Below are positions 38,166 through 47,780 of a DNA stretch of 64,000 nt, piece after piece. The position numbers were made by a program, and so were the translations under genes. The notes beneath the pieces are model-generated. The model had not been told where the DNA came from, did no database searches, and saw only the letters and a list, made by a program, of their open reading frames with translations. This DNA is from Helicobacter acinonychis. GTDB lineage: Bacteria; Campylobacterota; Campylobacteria; Campylobacterales; Helicobacteraceae. The DNA is taken from positions 1,054,001 through 1,118,000 of the forward strand of contig NZ_UGIA01000001.1 of NCBI RefSeq assembly GCF_900461455.1, given 5' to 3'. How positions within the stretch are numbered: the first letter of the stretch is position 1; each line of letters opens with the position of its first letter.

Positions 38166-39023
38166 TCAATGCACTTCGCCCCAAACCTTTCTTTTCCAAG
38201 CATAAGCCAAGAACGATAACACCGCAAAGAAAACCATAATCTTAATCCCTAAAGTATTTCTTTCATGTTTTTTGCGATCGCCTGCTTTTTGCAAATAAGA
38301 GATGACTTGTTTTTGAGCTTGTTCGTTCAACCCCACCCTAGGCATAGCCGTGCCAGGTAAAAGCTTTTGTGGGTCATTGATGAAAATATTCAAGCCATGT
38401 TCACCCTTAGCTCTAATCATCATGGACAAATCAGGTGCATGAGAGCCTAAATAATTGGCTAAATCTTTAGCGTCGCTAAACGCCTTGTCTTTAGCATAAT
38501 CTAGGCTATGGCATCTTTGACAGCTTTGAGCAAACACTTCCTTATCGCTCAAGCTTTTAGGCAAAATAGAAGTGAGATACGCCACAATATCGCTCAAATC
38601 TTTATCGCTAAATTGAGAAAACGCCGGCATAGGATAAGGCCTTTCATCGTTGAATTTATGGCTCAACTTCGCTGTTTTCACAGGGTCTTTGATGAAGTGG
38701 GCTAAGAAATTCGCATTCAAAACCCCCGCCACATGGCTTAAATCCGGTGGCACAACCCCAAAAGAGTTGCTCGCACTAAGACTATCCATAGGGGCTGGAA
38801 TGTTTTGAGACTTGATACCATGACAAGCGGTGCAATTTTCTGCTACAAGCTGTTTGCCCCTATTGGCATCGCCATTTTTCAAATCAATAGGCTCTAAATC
38901 TTTGAAAGCAAAATCTGCCGGAGCGACTTTAGGGTGCATCACAGAATGTGCATAAGGCTCAACCCCATAATAAATCACGCCTATCACTACAATAAGGATA
39001 ATTAGAATTTTAAATTCTTTCAT
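38166..39023 (-). CDS. petC: Cytochrome bc1 complex, dihaem cytochrome c1 subunit
   Basis: 285 aa. N-terminal membrane helix (about 6-24), haem c sites CTACH at 64-68 and CQRCH at 168-172, methionine ligands in YPMPAF and TAMPRVG, and a C-terminal membrane helix (about 258-277). The dihaem form is typical of Campylobacterota. It overlaps petB by 4 nt. Confidence 0.94.
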   Translation of the reverse strand: MKEFKILIILIVVIGVIYYGVEPYAHSVMHPKVAPADFAFKDLEPIDLKNGDANRGKQLVAENCTACHGIKSQNIPAPMDSLSASNSFGVVPPDLSHVAGVLNANFLAHFIKDPVKTAKLSHKFNDERPYPMPAFSQFSDKDLSDIVAYLTSILPKSLSDKEVFAQSCQRCHSLDYAKDKAFSDAKDLANYLGSHAPDLSMMIRAKGEHGLNIFINDPQKLLPGTAMPRVGLNEQAQKQVISYLQKAGDRKKHERNTLGIKIMVFFAVLSFLAYAWKRKVWGEVH

Positions 39024-40258
39024 CTAACACCCCCTTGTTTCTTCCTCTCAGCAATAGTAATAATGGGCAATACCACAAAGAAAAGGGCTAAGAAAGTGAT
39101 CGAACCAGCCAACCCAATGTATTTACCTATTCCAAGTGGAGGCAATTTACCATAGATCGTTAAAACAATCATATCAATAATTACAAGCCAAAACCACACC
39201 ATAAAAGCAGGCCGTTTGTGTGCAGGAGCGACCACCGGACTTCGATCCAAGAAAGGCAGTAAGAAGAAAATCACTTGCGCCACGCCAAAGGCCATTAACC
39301 CTAAATCAGCGCTAAAGAAAAAGCCCCTTAAGACTTCATAGCTCCATAAGAAATACCACTCAGGGTAAATATGAGGCGGCGTTTTAAGGCTGTTAGCCCT
39401 TTCAAAGTTAATAGGATCCATCGCAAAATCATAGTGGTAACACACCAAGTAAAAGAAAAAGACCATGAATGCACAAACCACAAAAATATCTTTAGACAAG
39501 AATACCGGCCAAAAAGGAATGACTTTAGATTCCTTTTTCTTGCCTTCAATGAATTTTTTCTCTTCCAATTCAAAGTCAATTTCTTCGCCTTCTTGGTTAT
39601 TGACATGCGGAATGCGTAAAGAGTAGAAATGCACCCCAATGAGCAAAATAATCGCAATAGGCAATAAAAACACATGAAGCATGAAAAAGCGCGTTAAAGT
39701 GGAATCTGCCACGACATAATTACCCCTGATCCACTCCACCACATCAGCCCCAATAAAAGGAATACCTCCAAATAAATTGGTGATAACCGCTGCCGCCCAA
39801 TAGCTCATCTGCCCCCAAGGCAACATATACCCACTAAAGGCTTCCGCACTAAAGACCACAAATAAAATCATGCCACTAATCCAAATCATCTCACGACCCT
39901 TTTTGTAAGAGCCATAATAGATAGCGACAAACATATGGATATAAATGATGACAAAAATCATGCTTGCTGCAGTGGCATGCATGTGGCGCCAAAGCCAGCC
40001 ATAAGCCACTTCTTGCATGATTGTGAAATTCACGCTATCAAACGCCATTTTCGCATCAGGCTTGTAATACATGAGCAAGAAAATCCCTGAAACTACAAGC
40101 ACGCCAAAAAGGGTTAATAAAATCACCCCCATAGCCCATAAGAAATTGATGTTTTTAGGGATCCAATATTCTGTCATTAGCACTTTAACAAGCTTGTTAG
40201 TGCCAAGACGCATGTCCAACCATTCGCCTAAATTTTTCGCTTTTTTTATCTCTGCCAT
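39020..40258 (-). CDS. petB: Cytochrome bc1 complex, cytochrome b subunit
   Basis: 412 aa, with 8 or more membrane helices. Haem ligands in RHMHATAAS and MLHVFLLPIA regions; quinol-site PEWYFLW motif present. Oxidises menaquinol in the respiratory chain. Second gene of petABC. Confidence 0.96.
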   Translation of the reverse strand: MAEIKKAKNLGEWLDMRLGTNKLVKVLMTEYWIPKNINFLWAMGVILLTLFGVLVVSGIFLLMYYKPDAKMAFDSVNFTIMQEVAYGWLWRHMHATAASMIFVIIYIHMFVAIYYGSYKKGREMIWISGMILFVVFSAEAFSGYMLPWGQMSYWAAAVITNLFGGIPFIGADVVEWIRGNYVVADSTLTRFFMLHVFLLPIAIILLIGVHFYSLRIPHVNNQEGEEIDFELEEKKFIEGKKKESKVIPFWPVFLSKDIFVVCAFMVFFFYLVCYHYDFAMDPINFERANSLKTPPHIYPEWYFLWSYEVLRGFFFSADLGLMAFGVAQVIFFLLPFLDRSPVVAPAHKRPAFMVWFWLVIIDMIVLTIYGKLPPLGIGKYIGLAGSITFLALFFVVLPIITIAERKKQGGVR

Positions 40259-40269
40259 TGAAACTCTCC

Positions 40270-40773
40270 TTACGCTTTAGCCACCATGTTTTTGTATTCA
40301 GCCCCAGCTTCGCCAAAAGTGATCTTAGTGCCTTCAACTTTAAAAGGCGGAATATCAAAAGGGCGTGGAGGGGGAGTGCCGGCAACATTCACGCCATCAG
40401 AAGTGAAACGACCCCCATGGCATGGGCATAAAAAACCTTTTTCTTCATCTTGATAGGTGGGGATGCACCCTAAATGCGTGCAAATTTGAATGGCTGTGGT
40501 AAAAACGCTTTCGCCGATTTTAAAATCGCGCTTTTCGTTAAAGCTTTCTTTTTTAGAACGCTTGAGAATATAGACTGGTTTCCCACGCCATTCCACCGTG
40601 GAAAACTGCCCTTCTTGCATACTCGCCACATCTATGGTTGTAAAACCGGCTGAAACGACGCTTGGAAGCGGATCCCAAGTCTTTTTCATCGCCACTAGAC
40701 TCGCTATGGCTCCTATGGCTGTAACACTAGCAAGGCTCATTCCTAAAAAATCACGCCTTTTAATATCTGCCAT
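40270..40773 (-). CDS. petA: Rieske iron-sulfur subunit of the bc1 complex
   Basis: 167 aa. Tat-type N-terminus KRRDFLG (5-11) and membrane anchor, then the 2Fe-2S binding boxes C98-T-H-L-G-C103 and C116-P-C-H-G. First gene of petABC, 11 nt before petB. A TAGAAT -10 box lies at 40830-40835. Confidence 0.96.
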   Translation of the reverse strand: MADIKRRDFLGMSLASVTAIGAIASLVAMKKTWDPLPSVVSAGFTTIDVASMQEGQFSTVEWRGKPVYILKRSKKESFNEKRDFKIGESVFTTAIQICTHLGCIPTYQDEEKGFLCPCHGGRFTSDGVNVAGTPPPRPFDIPPFKVEGTKITFGEAGAEYKNMVAKA

Positions 40774-40829
40774 GATTAAAAAACTCCTTAATGATTATTA
40801 CCTTACGACTAAAGGCATAGCAAACGGCT

Positions 40830-40835
40830 ATTCTA
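40830..40835 (-). promoter_or_regulatory. -10 box of petABC
   Basis: TAGAAT on the minus strand, preceded by TG one base away; predicted start near 40823, about 50 nt upstream of petA. It sits in the 113-nt gap after mfd, so petABC likely has its own promoter. Confidence 0.5.
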
Positions 40836-40886
40836 CAACAAACTTCTTAATAATCTTTTTAAAATAAAAAATTAAAGCTCAAAAGA

Positions 40887-43800
40887 TTAAAATGAAGCGT
40901 TTTTACGCCGTTTTAAAGAAATTTGAGCGCGTAAATGTTTCAAAAGGGTTTCTAAAATATCGTTATCGTCTTTGCTTGGGGCTTTTAGACTCCCTTTAGT
41001 TTCATCGCTATAAGCGATGGTGATATTTTGATTGAAATTAGAAAGTTTGAGGATGCCAAGCTCATTAGCCAAAATTTTAAGCGTAATGATTTGTAAAAAT
41101 TGCTCGCTCAAAGCGTCTATTTTGCCAAACCTGTCTTCTATTTCTTCATGGATTTGCCCCACCTCATCCACATTTTCACACAAACTCAAACGGCGGTACA
41201 AATCCAACCTCAAACTATCGCTTGCGATGAGTTCAGGGTTTAAAAAAGCGCTCACGCTCAATTGGATTTCTACGCTTTTTTCAAGCCTTTTTTTCCCCCC
41301 ACTCAATTCATAAATCGCATCTTCAAGCATGCGTGTATAAAGCGAATAACCGATATTTTTAATATGCCCGCTTTGATCTTGTCCAAGCAAATTCCCACCC
41401 CCCCTAATTTCTAAATCATGATAAGCGATACTCTCCCCACTACCTAAATACGAATTTTTTTCTAAAGCGAGCAAGCGTTTTAAAGCTTGATCGTTCAAAC
41501 TCTTTTGATCTTCTATAAGAAAATAGCAAAAACCTTCTTTCTTGCCTCTCCCCACACGCCCTCTCAATTGGTGCAAATCAGCCAACCCAAAATTCTGTGC
41601 ATTATCAATAATAATCGTGTTAGCGTTAGGCAAATGAATGCCGGATTCCACAATAGAAGTGCATAATAAAACCTGATAGTTCCCTTTAGCAAACTCTAAC
41701 ATGATTTCTTCGCTTTCATTAGCGTTAATTTGGGAATGCAAAATAGCGATTTTGAGTTTAGGGATTAAATTTTCTAGCTCTTTTTTGACTTTGGAAATAC
41801 TAGCAATATGGTTATGGATATAAAAAATTTGCCCATTACGGCGCAATTCTCTATGGATAATCTCTTTTAATAATTCATCATTCTTTTCTTTCAAAAAAGT
41901 GCGGCTAGGCTTTCTGTCTGTAGGTGGGGTTTTTAAAGAGCTAATGCCTTTAATTTGAGAGAGCGCCATGTTTAAAGTGCGTGGGATAGGCGTGGCGGAC
42001 ATGCTTAAAAAATGCACGCTTTTACTCAATTCTTTTAAAGCTTCTTTTTGTTTCACGCCAAATTTATGCTCTTCATCCACCACCATTAAACCCAAGTTTT
42101 TAAATTTCGTGCCTAAAATCGCATGCGTGCCTACAAGCACATCAATTAACCCTGATTCTACCGCCTTTAAAAGCTTGTTTTTTTCGCTCACATACCTATC
42201 CAAACGAGCCACTTTAACGCCAAAATTTTCAAAACGCGCCCTTAAAGTCTCAAAGTGCTGGTGGGCTAGTAAGGTAGTAGGCACAACTAACGCACTTTGA
42301 AAGCCGTTTAAAAACGCGCAAAAAATGGCATGCATCGCTACTTCCGTTTTCCCAAAGCCCACATCACCGCTCAATAACCTGTCCATCACTCTATGAGAGC
42401 CTAAATCCTTTGAGATTTCAGCGATGGCTTTTTCTTGATCGTTAGTGTATTCAAAACCCGCATGCGTTTTAAAGATTTCCAACTCCGCTAAATGCGTGTC
42501 CATCTTTTTACCTAAGATTAAATTGCGTTCAGCCGCTAATTCAATAATCTTACTTGCAATTTCTAAAAGTTTGGTTCTTACTTTAGCTTTAAGTTTGAGA
42601 AAACTCCCTTTCCCTAGCCTGTCTTTAGTAGGTACGCTGTCGCTTTGCGCCACATAGCGAGCGATTAGATGCAAATTTTCTACCGGTAGTAGCAGTTTGT
42701 CTTCGCCCAAATAAGCGATCTCTAAAAAATCTCTCTTGCTCCCTAAAACGCTGTGCTGGATTAATTGAGAAAACACACCCACCCCATAATCATCATGTAC
42801 CACCCACTCGCCCGCATTCAATTCATTCAAAGCGAGCTTGGATTTTTTGTGTTTTTTCTTCCTTTCAAAAGAATTGAGCGAGATAAAAATTTTATCAGGG
42901 GTTTTAAAATTTAACACAAAGGGGGCGATAACGCATTGAATGTGGCTTGTATCAAGTGTACCTAAGACATTGTCTAAAATCGTTTTATTAGGGGCTAGAA
43001 GCGTGATTTTATGGTGTGAGTGTAAAGCAATAAAGCTTTCTATCGTGCGTGCATGGATTTCTAAATCTTCATAGCCTTGGGGGGTTTCTAAGATTTTTAA
43101 AGATTTGAAACGCTGTAAATCCAATTCGTTTAAGCTCGCTAATTCTTGAATTTCTTCTAAAGCCTTGGGGCTTATAATGCTTGGATAAACGCTTAACAAG
43201 TCTTGCGCTTTTTCGTCTAAAAACCACAAACCAAAACTAGCTAAATCTTTAGAGAAGCTATTTAGGGGGCTTTGTTCTACTTTTGTTTGTAAATTTTTAT
43301 AAGATTGTTCGTCCAAACTAAAAAGCGTGGGGGTTATTTCAATTTCTAATAAATCCTCTTTAAGACTCATTTGAGTGAGTGGGTCAAATTCCTTAATGCT
43401 CTCGCACTCTGTGTCAAAAAAACTCAAGCGATACGCCTTAGAATTAGGTGCATAAATATCTACAATATCCCCCCTAAAGCTCGCCTCCCCTTCCACTTCC
43501 ACTAAATCTAAAATCTCATAACCATAATAAAAGAGCTTGTCTTTTAACTCCTTAAGGTCGTATTTTTCTAAAAGAGTGATTTTAAAGCTCTCTAAAAGTT
43601 CTTTTTTAGGTAAAGGGTGCAATAACGCGCTAATAGGGGCAATGATAATAGCCTCTTGCTTTTTTTCTAAGGCTTGATAAAACTCCCTTAAAGCCCCTAA
43701 AAGCTGTAAAAATTCTTCAAAAAACGAACGCAAATCGTCATTTTTTTTAGCCCTAAATTCTGGGAAAAGAATGGCTTTAATATGTGGCTTAACATAGCTT

Positions 43801-43901
43801 ATCACTTCTTTAGCAAGCTCAGACTCTTTAAAATCCTTACAAGCGAGTATTTGACAATCAAAGCCTTTATTTAAGGCTCTATAAAGGATAGATTGGATCA
43901 C
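40887..43901 (-). CDS. mfd: Transcription-repair coupling factor
   Basis: 1004 aa. UvrB-binding module in the first third, RNA polymerase interacting domain (NAGEWVVHDDYGVG), helicase with P-loop LLSGDVGFGKTEVA, DEEH box and the HQLRGRVGR motif VI, then a C-terminal TRCF domain. Removes stalled polymerase and recruits repair. GTG start overlaps the ccmA stop (TAGTG). Confidence 0.96.
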   Translation of the reverse strand: MIQSILYRALNKGFDCQILACKDFKESELAKEVISYVKPHIKAILFPEFRAKKNDDLRSFFEEFLQLLGALREFYQALEKKQEAIIIAPISALLHPLPKKELLESFKITLLEKYDLKELKDKLFYYGYEILDLVEVEGEASFRGDIVDIYAPNSKAYRLSFFDTECESIKEFDPLTQMSLKEDLLEIEITPTLFSLDEQSYKNLQTKVEQSPLNSFSKDLASFGLWFLDEKAQDLLSVYPSIISPKALEEIQELASLNELDLQRFKSLKILETPQGYEDLEIHARTIESFIALHSHHKITLLAPNKTILDNVLGTLDTSHIQCVIAPFVLNFKTPDKIFISLNSFERKKKHKKSKLALNELNAGEWVVHDDYGVGVFSQLIQHSVLGSKRDFLEIAYLGEDKLLLPVENLHLIARYVAQSDSVPTKDRLGKGSFLKLKAKVRTKLLEIASKIIELAAERNLILGKKMDTHLAELEIFKTHAGFEYTNDQEKAIAEISKDLGSHRVMDRLLSGDVGFGKTEVAMHAIFCAFLNGFQSALVVPTTLLAHQHFETLRARFENFGVKVARLDRYVSEKNKLLKAVESGLIDVLVGTHAILGTKFKNLGLMVVDEEHKFGVKQKEALKELSKSVHFLSMSATPIPRTLNMALSQIKGISSLKTPPTDRKPSRTFLKEKNDELLKEIIHRELRRNGQIFYIHNHIASISKVKKELENLIPKLKIAILHSQINANESEEIMLEFAKGNYQVLLCTSIVESGIHLPNANTIIIDNAQNFGLADLHQLRGRVGRGKKEGFCYFLIEDQKSLNDQALKRLLALEKNSYLGSGESIAYHDLEIRGGGNLLGQDQSGHIKNIGYSLYTRMLEDAIYELSGGKKRLEKSVEIQLSVSAFLNPELIASDSLRLDLYRRLSLCENVDEVGQIHEEIEDRFGKIDALSEQFLQIITLKILANELGILKLSNFNQNITIAYSDETKGSLKAPSKDDNDILETLLKHLRAQISLKRRKNASF

Positions 43902-44308
43902 TAGCTTTTGATTTTCTTTTCTTGCTTATTGGTAAGCAGTGCACTTCCCTGCAGGTTTTTAGGGCGAGTCTCCCCAATCAAAATCCCTTTCCTTTCCACC
44001 ACAAGTTCTTGGCTAAAAACTTTACCCTCAAGGAGACCTGAAGGCATGATTTCTACCACTTCCGCTTCCACCACCCCATTAAACTTGCCATTCACCACCA
44101 ATTTATTGGCAAAAATCTCACCCACCATCAAGCCGGTTTGCCCAATCACCACCGTGCCTTTAGAATGCACCACCCCTTCCAATTCACCATCTATGTGCAA
44201 ATGGCATTCAAGATAAAGCTCACCTTTTATTTTTGTGCCTTGAGCGATGATGGTCGCTGGTCCCGTTTTTGCATTAACCGATTTATGATTGTTATCAAAG
44301 ATTGCCAT
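43901..44308 (-). CDS. ccmA: Bactofilin CcmA, cell-shape protein
   Basis: 135 aa. Beta-helical bactofilin (GTKIKGELYLECHLHIDGELEG core repeats). Needed for the helical cell shape with Csd proteins; forms filaments in the cytoplasm. AAAGGAG lies upstream of the ATG. Its first 82 nt lie within the end of csd1, in a different frame. Confidence 0.93.
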   Translation of the reverse strand: MAIFDNNHKSVNAKTGPATIIAQGTKIKGELYLECHLHIDGELEGVVHSKGTVVIGQTGLMVGEIFANKLVVNGKFNGVVEAEVVEIMPSGLLEGKVFSQELVVERKGILIGETRPKNLQGSALLTNKQEKKIKS

Positions 44309-45165
44309 CTGATGCTCCTTTCTTTATTGAAAACTTCTTCAAAATCTTTCATGTTCCATTTGGTGAAACTCATAGGGTTTATGGGCTGATTCAAAAACCG
44401 CACTTCATAATGCAAATGCGGTCCTGTGCTCATTCCTGTATTACCACTATACCCAATCAACTGCCCTTTTTTGACAAATTCGCCTGTTTTAACAGCGATT
44501 TTATTCAAATGGGCGTAGTAGGTTTTGAAACCAAAAGGATGGAATATTTTAATCAAATTCCCATACCCCCCATTCCACCCCTTATTGGCTAATCCCACTA
44601 CCCCACTTGCGCTCGCATACACAGGGGTGTTAATAGCGGTGCTTAAATCAAGCCCAGTATGGTTATGCAACACATGCAAAATAGGGTGGATCCTTTTACT
44701 AAAATTCGCTGAAACACGCCGATACGATTCTAGTGGGTAGTCATTAGGGATAAGGCGCATGATAAAGCTTTTTTGAAGTCCGGTAATCCCAGCGACATCC
44801 AAGCGGCTTGATAAATCCCCCTCTTCTTTTTCTTCAGGTTTATTCACCCCCACCACTTCTTCTAAATCGTTGATGCGCTCCCCTGAAAGTTGCAGATCAT
44901 CTAAAAATTCATCCATTTGCAAAGAAAGCTTTTCGTTAGTCTCTTTTTTTTTCTCAAATTCTTTAGTGATTAGGGCATGCTGTTGGTCAATATTTTTAAT
45001 TTCTTTATTCAAAACCAATAACGAAATACCCAAAAACAACAAAGAACCCACAACGCTCAAAAGTGCATACAAGCCAATTTGACGGAATAGTATATGCACA
45101 TTGATATAACGACTCCCTTTAGAGTCCGTAACCATCACAATCAAACGCCTGTCTAAAAACACCAA
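44227..45165 (-). CDS. csd1: Csd1, M23 peptidoglycan DD-endopeptidase, cell-shape protein
   Basis: 312 aa. Membrane helix near 32-55, coiled coil, and a C-terminal LytM/M23 domain with HTGLD (H and D zinc ligands) and HLHYEV. Cuts peptidoglycan crosslinks to curve the cell. Start is TTG at 45165 or GTG one codon later, both close after AAGGA. It overlaps the start of ccmA by 82 nt, an unusually long gene overlap. Confidence 0.93.
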   Translation of the reverse strand: MVFLDRRLIVMVTDSKGSRYINVHILFRQIGLYALLSVVGSLLFLGISLLVLNKEIKNIDQQHALITKEFEKKKETNEKLSLQMDEFLDDLQLSGERINDLEEVVGVNKPEEKEEGDLSSRLDVAGITGLQKSFIMRLIPNDYPLESYRRVSANFSKRIHPILHVLHNHTGLDLSTAINTPVYASASGVVGLANKGWNGGYGNLIKIFHPFGFKTYYAHLNKIAVKTGEFVKKGQLIGYSGNTGMSTGPHLHYEVRFLNQPINPMSFTKWNMKDFEEVFNKERSIRWQSLITIINRLMQKRDQRPSSLKAQK

Positions 45166-45170
45166 AATCC

Positions 45171-46097
45171 TTACCGGCTTACTAACGCGTCTCTATCCAC
45201 ATGCTCTTGGAGCTGGATAATATCTTCTAAAACCCAAAACAAATTCTTCCATTCAATAAATTTATTTTCTTCTAAAGCGCTTTGAAAATGTTCCAAATTC
45301 CATGTCAGAAATTTTTGTGCGTCTAAAATTTTACCCAAAAACCGCACTTCATAATGCAACTTTTCGCCACCGCTATTCCCGCTCTTCCCGCTATACCCAA
45401 TCAACTGCCCTTTTTGGATAAAGCTTTTAGGTTGCACATTGACATGATCTAGGTGCGTGTAAATGGAGCTAAAACCAAACGCATGCTCAATGCGTACCAA
45501 GTTCCCATACCCCACATTAGAATTAGTCTTCACAAAATCCACAATCCCATCAGCACTCGCATAAACAGGCGTGTTTAATGGCACAATGAAATCAAGCCCA
45601 GATTCAATACCTTTGATCTTTTTAATGGGGTGGTTCCTTTCTTTGGTGGGCTTAATCGCGCTATAAGTTTTCAAGGGCATGCCATTAGGAATGAGCATGA
45701 GTGCTAAATGTTTTTGAGCCAGATTCAAATTTTCTAAATCCACTTCATCATAGAGGTGCACCCCCCCATTAGCCCCTCTTTTGACTTCAATTAAGGATTC
45801 TAGTCCCCGAATCTTTTGCCCCACGATAAAAATTTCTTCTCGTTTGTTTTTGATCTCTTTTGCTAGGGCGTAATTTTTTTGATACAAATCCCTAAAATCC
45901 CTTAAAACCGCATTCCTTTCGCTTGTCATCGTATCCATTTTGGCGATCAAAAATTTTAAAAAACCCACGCCAAACCCCACAATCAATAAAAGAAACGCAA
46001 TAGCAATGATGAGGTTGCGTTTTAAATTTTTAGAGAATTTGAGTTGTTTAGAGCCTGATTCATCAATGATGGTGATCACGAGTTGGTTTTGCGGCAT
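45171..46097 (-). CDS. csd2: Csd2, degenerate M23 partner of Csd1
   Basis: 308 aa. Same layout as Csd1: helix near 25-52, coiled coil, LytM domain. The first zinc histidine is replaced (ESGLD where Csd1 has HTGLD) and the HLHYEV motif is KLHYEV, so it should lack zinc peptidase activity. Known to form a pair with Csd1 and to be needed for shape. ATG overlaps the folC stop by one base. Confidence 0.92.
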   Translation of the reverse strand: MPQNQLVITIIDESGSKQLKFSKNLKRNLIIAIAFLLLIVGFGVGFLKFLIAKMDTMTSERNAVLRDFRDLYQKNYALAKEIKNKREEIFIVGQKIRGLESLIEVKRGANGGVHLYDEVDLENLNLAQKHLALMLIPNGMPLKTYSAIKPTKERNHPIKKIKGIESGLDFIVPLNTPVYASADGIVDFVKTNSNVGYGNLVRIEHAFGFSSIYTHLDHVNVQPKSFIQKGQLIGYSGKSGNSGGEKLHYEVRFLGKILDAQKFLTWNLEHFQSALEENKFIEWKNLFWVLEDIIQLQEHVDRDALVSR

Positions 46098-47272
46098 CAA
46101 TCCCTCTTCTTTTGATAGCGTTCATAAAAAGCATTGACCACTAAAAATGAGCCATACACCAAATAATTTTCGTTTTCTTTCACATCTTCAAACAAAGCGT
46201 ATTCTAACCCTAAATTTTCTAAAATCCCTTGAAGCGTTTCTAATTGAATCACCCTTTCTTTGTTTAATTCTAAAATCAAAACCTTTTTAATTACCGGTTT
46301 TAAAATTTCTAGCACCCCAAAAGCGTCTTTATCTTGATAGCAATTATAAATTAAAATGATTTTAGTGTTAAAAACACGCTTGATTTCTTCTTTTAAGGCT
46401 TTCGCACTATGGGGATTATGCCCCACATCTATTAAAATATTAGGGCTTAAAAGCTCGCAACGACCGATTAAATCCAAAGGCTTTAAATGTTGTAAAACTT
46501 CTTGTTTATTGCATGGCATAAGCGTTTCAAACGCCTTCAAAGCCACTTCTAAATTCATCGCTAAAAAATGGGCTAAATGGTAGCGTTCAATATAGTCTTT
46601 CACTTCTTGTGAGATCTCATTTTGAACTACAATTAATTGGGCTTGTTTGTCTTTGGCTATTTTTTGAGCTATATTTAAAACTAGTTCTTGTTGCAAAGCG
46701 ACAATATTAAGAGTGCTCATCGCCTTTAATTTGGTGGTTGCAATGCTTTCTAAACTATCTCCTAAAAATTCCTTATGATCATAGTCAATGGGGGTGAAAA
46801 CACTCAGCGTTTTTTCTAAAGCGTTTGTGCTGTCAAACTCCCCCCCAAGCCCTGCTTCTAAAACTAGATAATCGCAATCTTTAGCCAACATGACAGCCAG
46901 TAAGGTAGCGTATTCAAAATACGAACAAGCGTTACTGAAAGCGTGCAGTTGCAATTGCTGGTGGGCGTTTTCTAAAGCGCTTTCATTAACGATAGAACCA
47001 TTCAAATAAAAGCGTTCTCTAAATTCAAAAACATGCGGTGAAGTGAAGTGCAACACCTTAAACCCTCGATCGGCTAATAAAAGGGTTAAAAACCGCCCTG
47101 TGCTACCCTTACCATTCGTCCCTACAATGTGAATGGCTTTTGCTTGAATCTCAAAAAAAGCGTTTCTAAAATCCTTGTAAATTTGAATGAAACGGCTAGG
47201 GTCAAATTTATGGTATTCTTTAGGCTTTGTTTCTAAAAACGCCTTCAATCCTTTCAAAGGGCTATTTTTCAT
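46097..47272 (-). CDS. folC: Folylpolyglutamate synthase / dihydrofolate synthase
   Basis: 391 aa, Mur-ligase fold. P-loop VGTNGKGST, ESPH-like LHFTSPHVFEFRER and AGLGGEFDSTN segments. Adds glutamates to folates. The ATG at 47272 overlaps lptE by 11 nt; an in-frame ATG six codons upstream is also possible. Confidence 0.93.
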   Translation of the reverse strand: MKNSPLKGLKAFLETKPKEYHKFDPSRFIQIYKDFRNAFFEIQAKAIHIVGTNGKGSTGRFLTLLLADRGFKVLHFTSPHVFEFRERFYLNGSIVNESALENAHQQLQLHAFSNACSYFEYATLLAVMLAKDCDYLVLEAGLGGEFDSTNALEKTLSVFTPIDYDHKEFLGDSLESIATTKLKAMSTLNIVALQQELVLNIAQKIAKDKQAQLIVVQNEISQEVKDYIERYHLAHFLAMNLEVALKAFETLMPCNKQEVLQHLKPLDLIGRCELLSPNILIDVGHNPHSAKALKEEIKRVFNTKIILIYNCYQDKDAFGVLEILKPVIKKVLILELNKERVIQLETLQGILENLGLEYALFEDVKENENYLVYGSFLVVNAFYERYQKKRD

Positions 47273-47780
47273 TATTGAATTTCCCTTCATAAGCGATTTG
47301 CGCTACAAATTTAGTCAAAGTTTGCTCCACAGCCTGATTGATCGCATAATAGCGGTTGTTGTAGGTGTTTAGGGGGTCTTGCAAATTCACAGCATAGTTG
47401 TAATATCCGCTATTTTGAAAAGTCTTTCTGACGCCTTTTTTATTATCATAAGTGTAATTCACAAACACAGTCGCGCGATAGAAAGTCGTAAAGCCTTCTT
47501 TATTTTGCGTGATGCTCGTATCGGTCACATTCGTGATCTCTATGATAATAATGGAATCTGCATCCTTTTCACTCGCCAGGCGGTTTTGGAAGCGTTGCAC
47601 GACTAAACGATTCATCAAGTCTTTAAATTCCACAGAGTTTTCAGGGTTAGGCATATTCACAATAAGCTGCACATACACGCTATTGCCAAGCGCGTTTTGG
47701 GCGTAAGTAGCGATGGGCTTATACCCACAGCCCTTTAACAAAAACAACACAATAAAGAAAAATAAAGCCCTAAAAATCAT
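47262..47780 (-). CDS. LPS-assembly lipoprotein LptE-like
   Basis: 172 aa. Signal with lipobox LLKGC (cysteine near 18) followed by GYKP, as in LptE/RlpB and related assembly lipoproteins. Would sit in the outer membrane with LptD; assignment rests on the N-terminus, size and context. Starts with ATGA overlap with the leuS stop. Confidence 0.65.
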   Translation of the reverse strand: MIFRALFFFIVLFLLKGCGYKPIATYAQNALGNSVYVQLIVNMPNPENSVEFKDLMNRLVVQRFQNRLASEKDADSIIIIEITNVTDTSITQNKEGFTTFYRATVFVNYTYDNKKGVRKTFQNSGYYNYAVNLQDPLNTYNNRYYAINQAVEQTLTKFVAQIAYEGKFNNEK

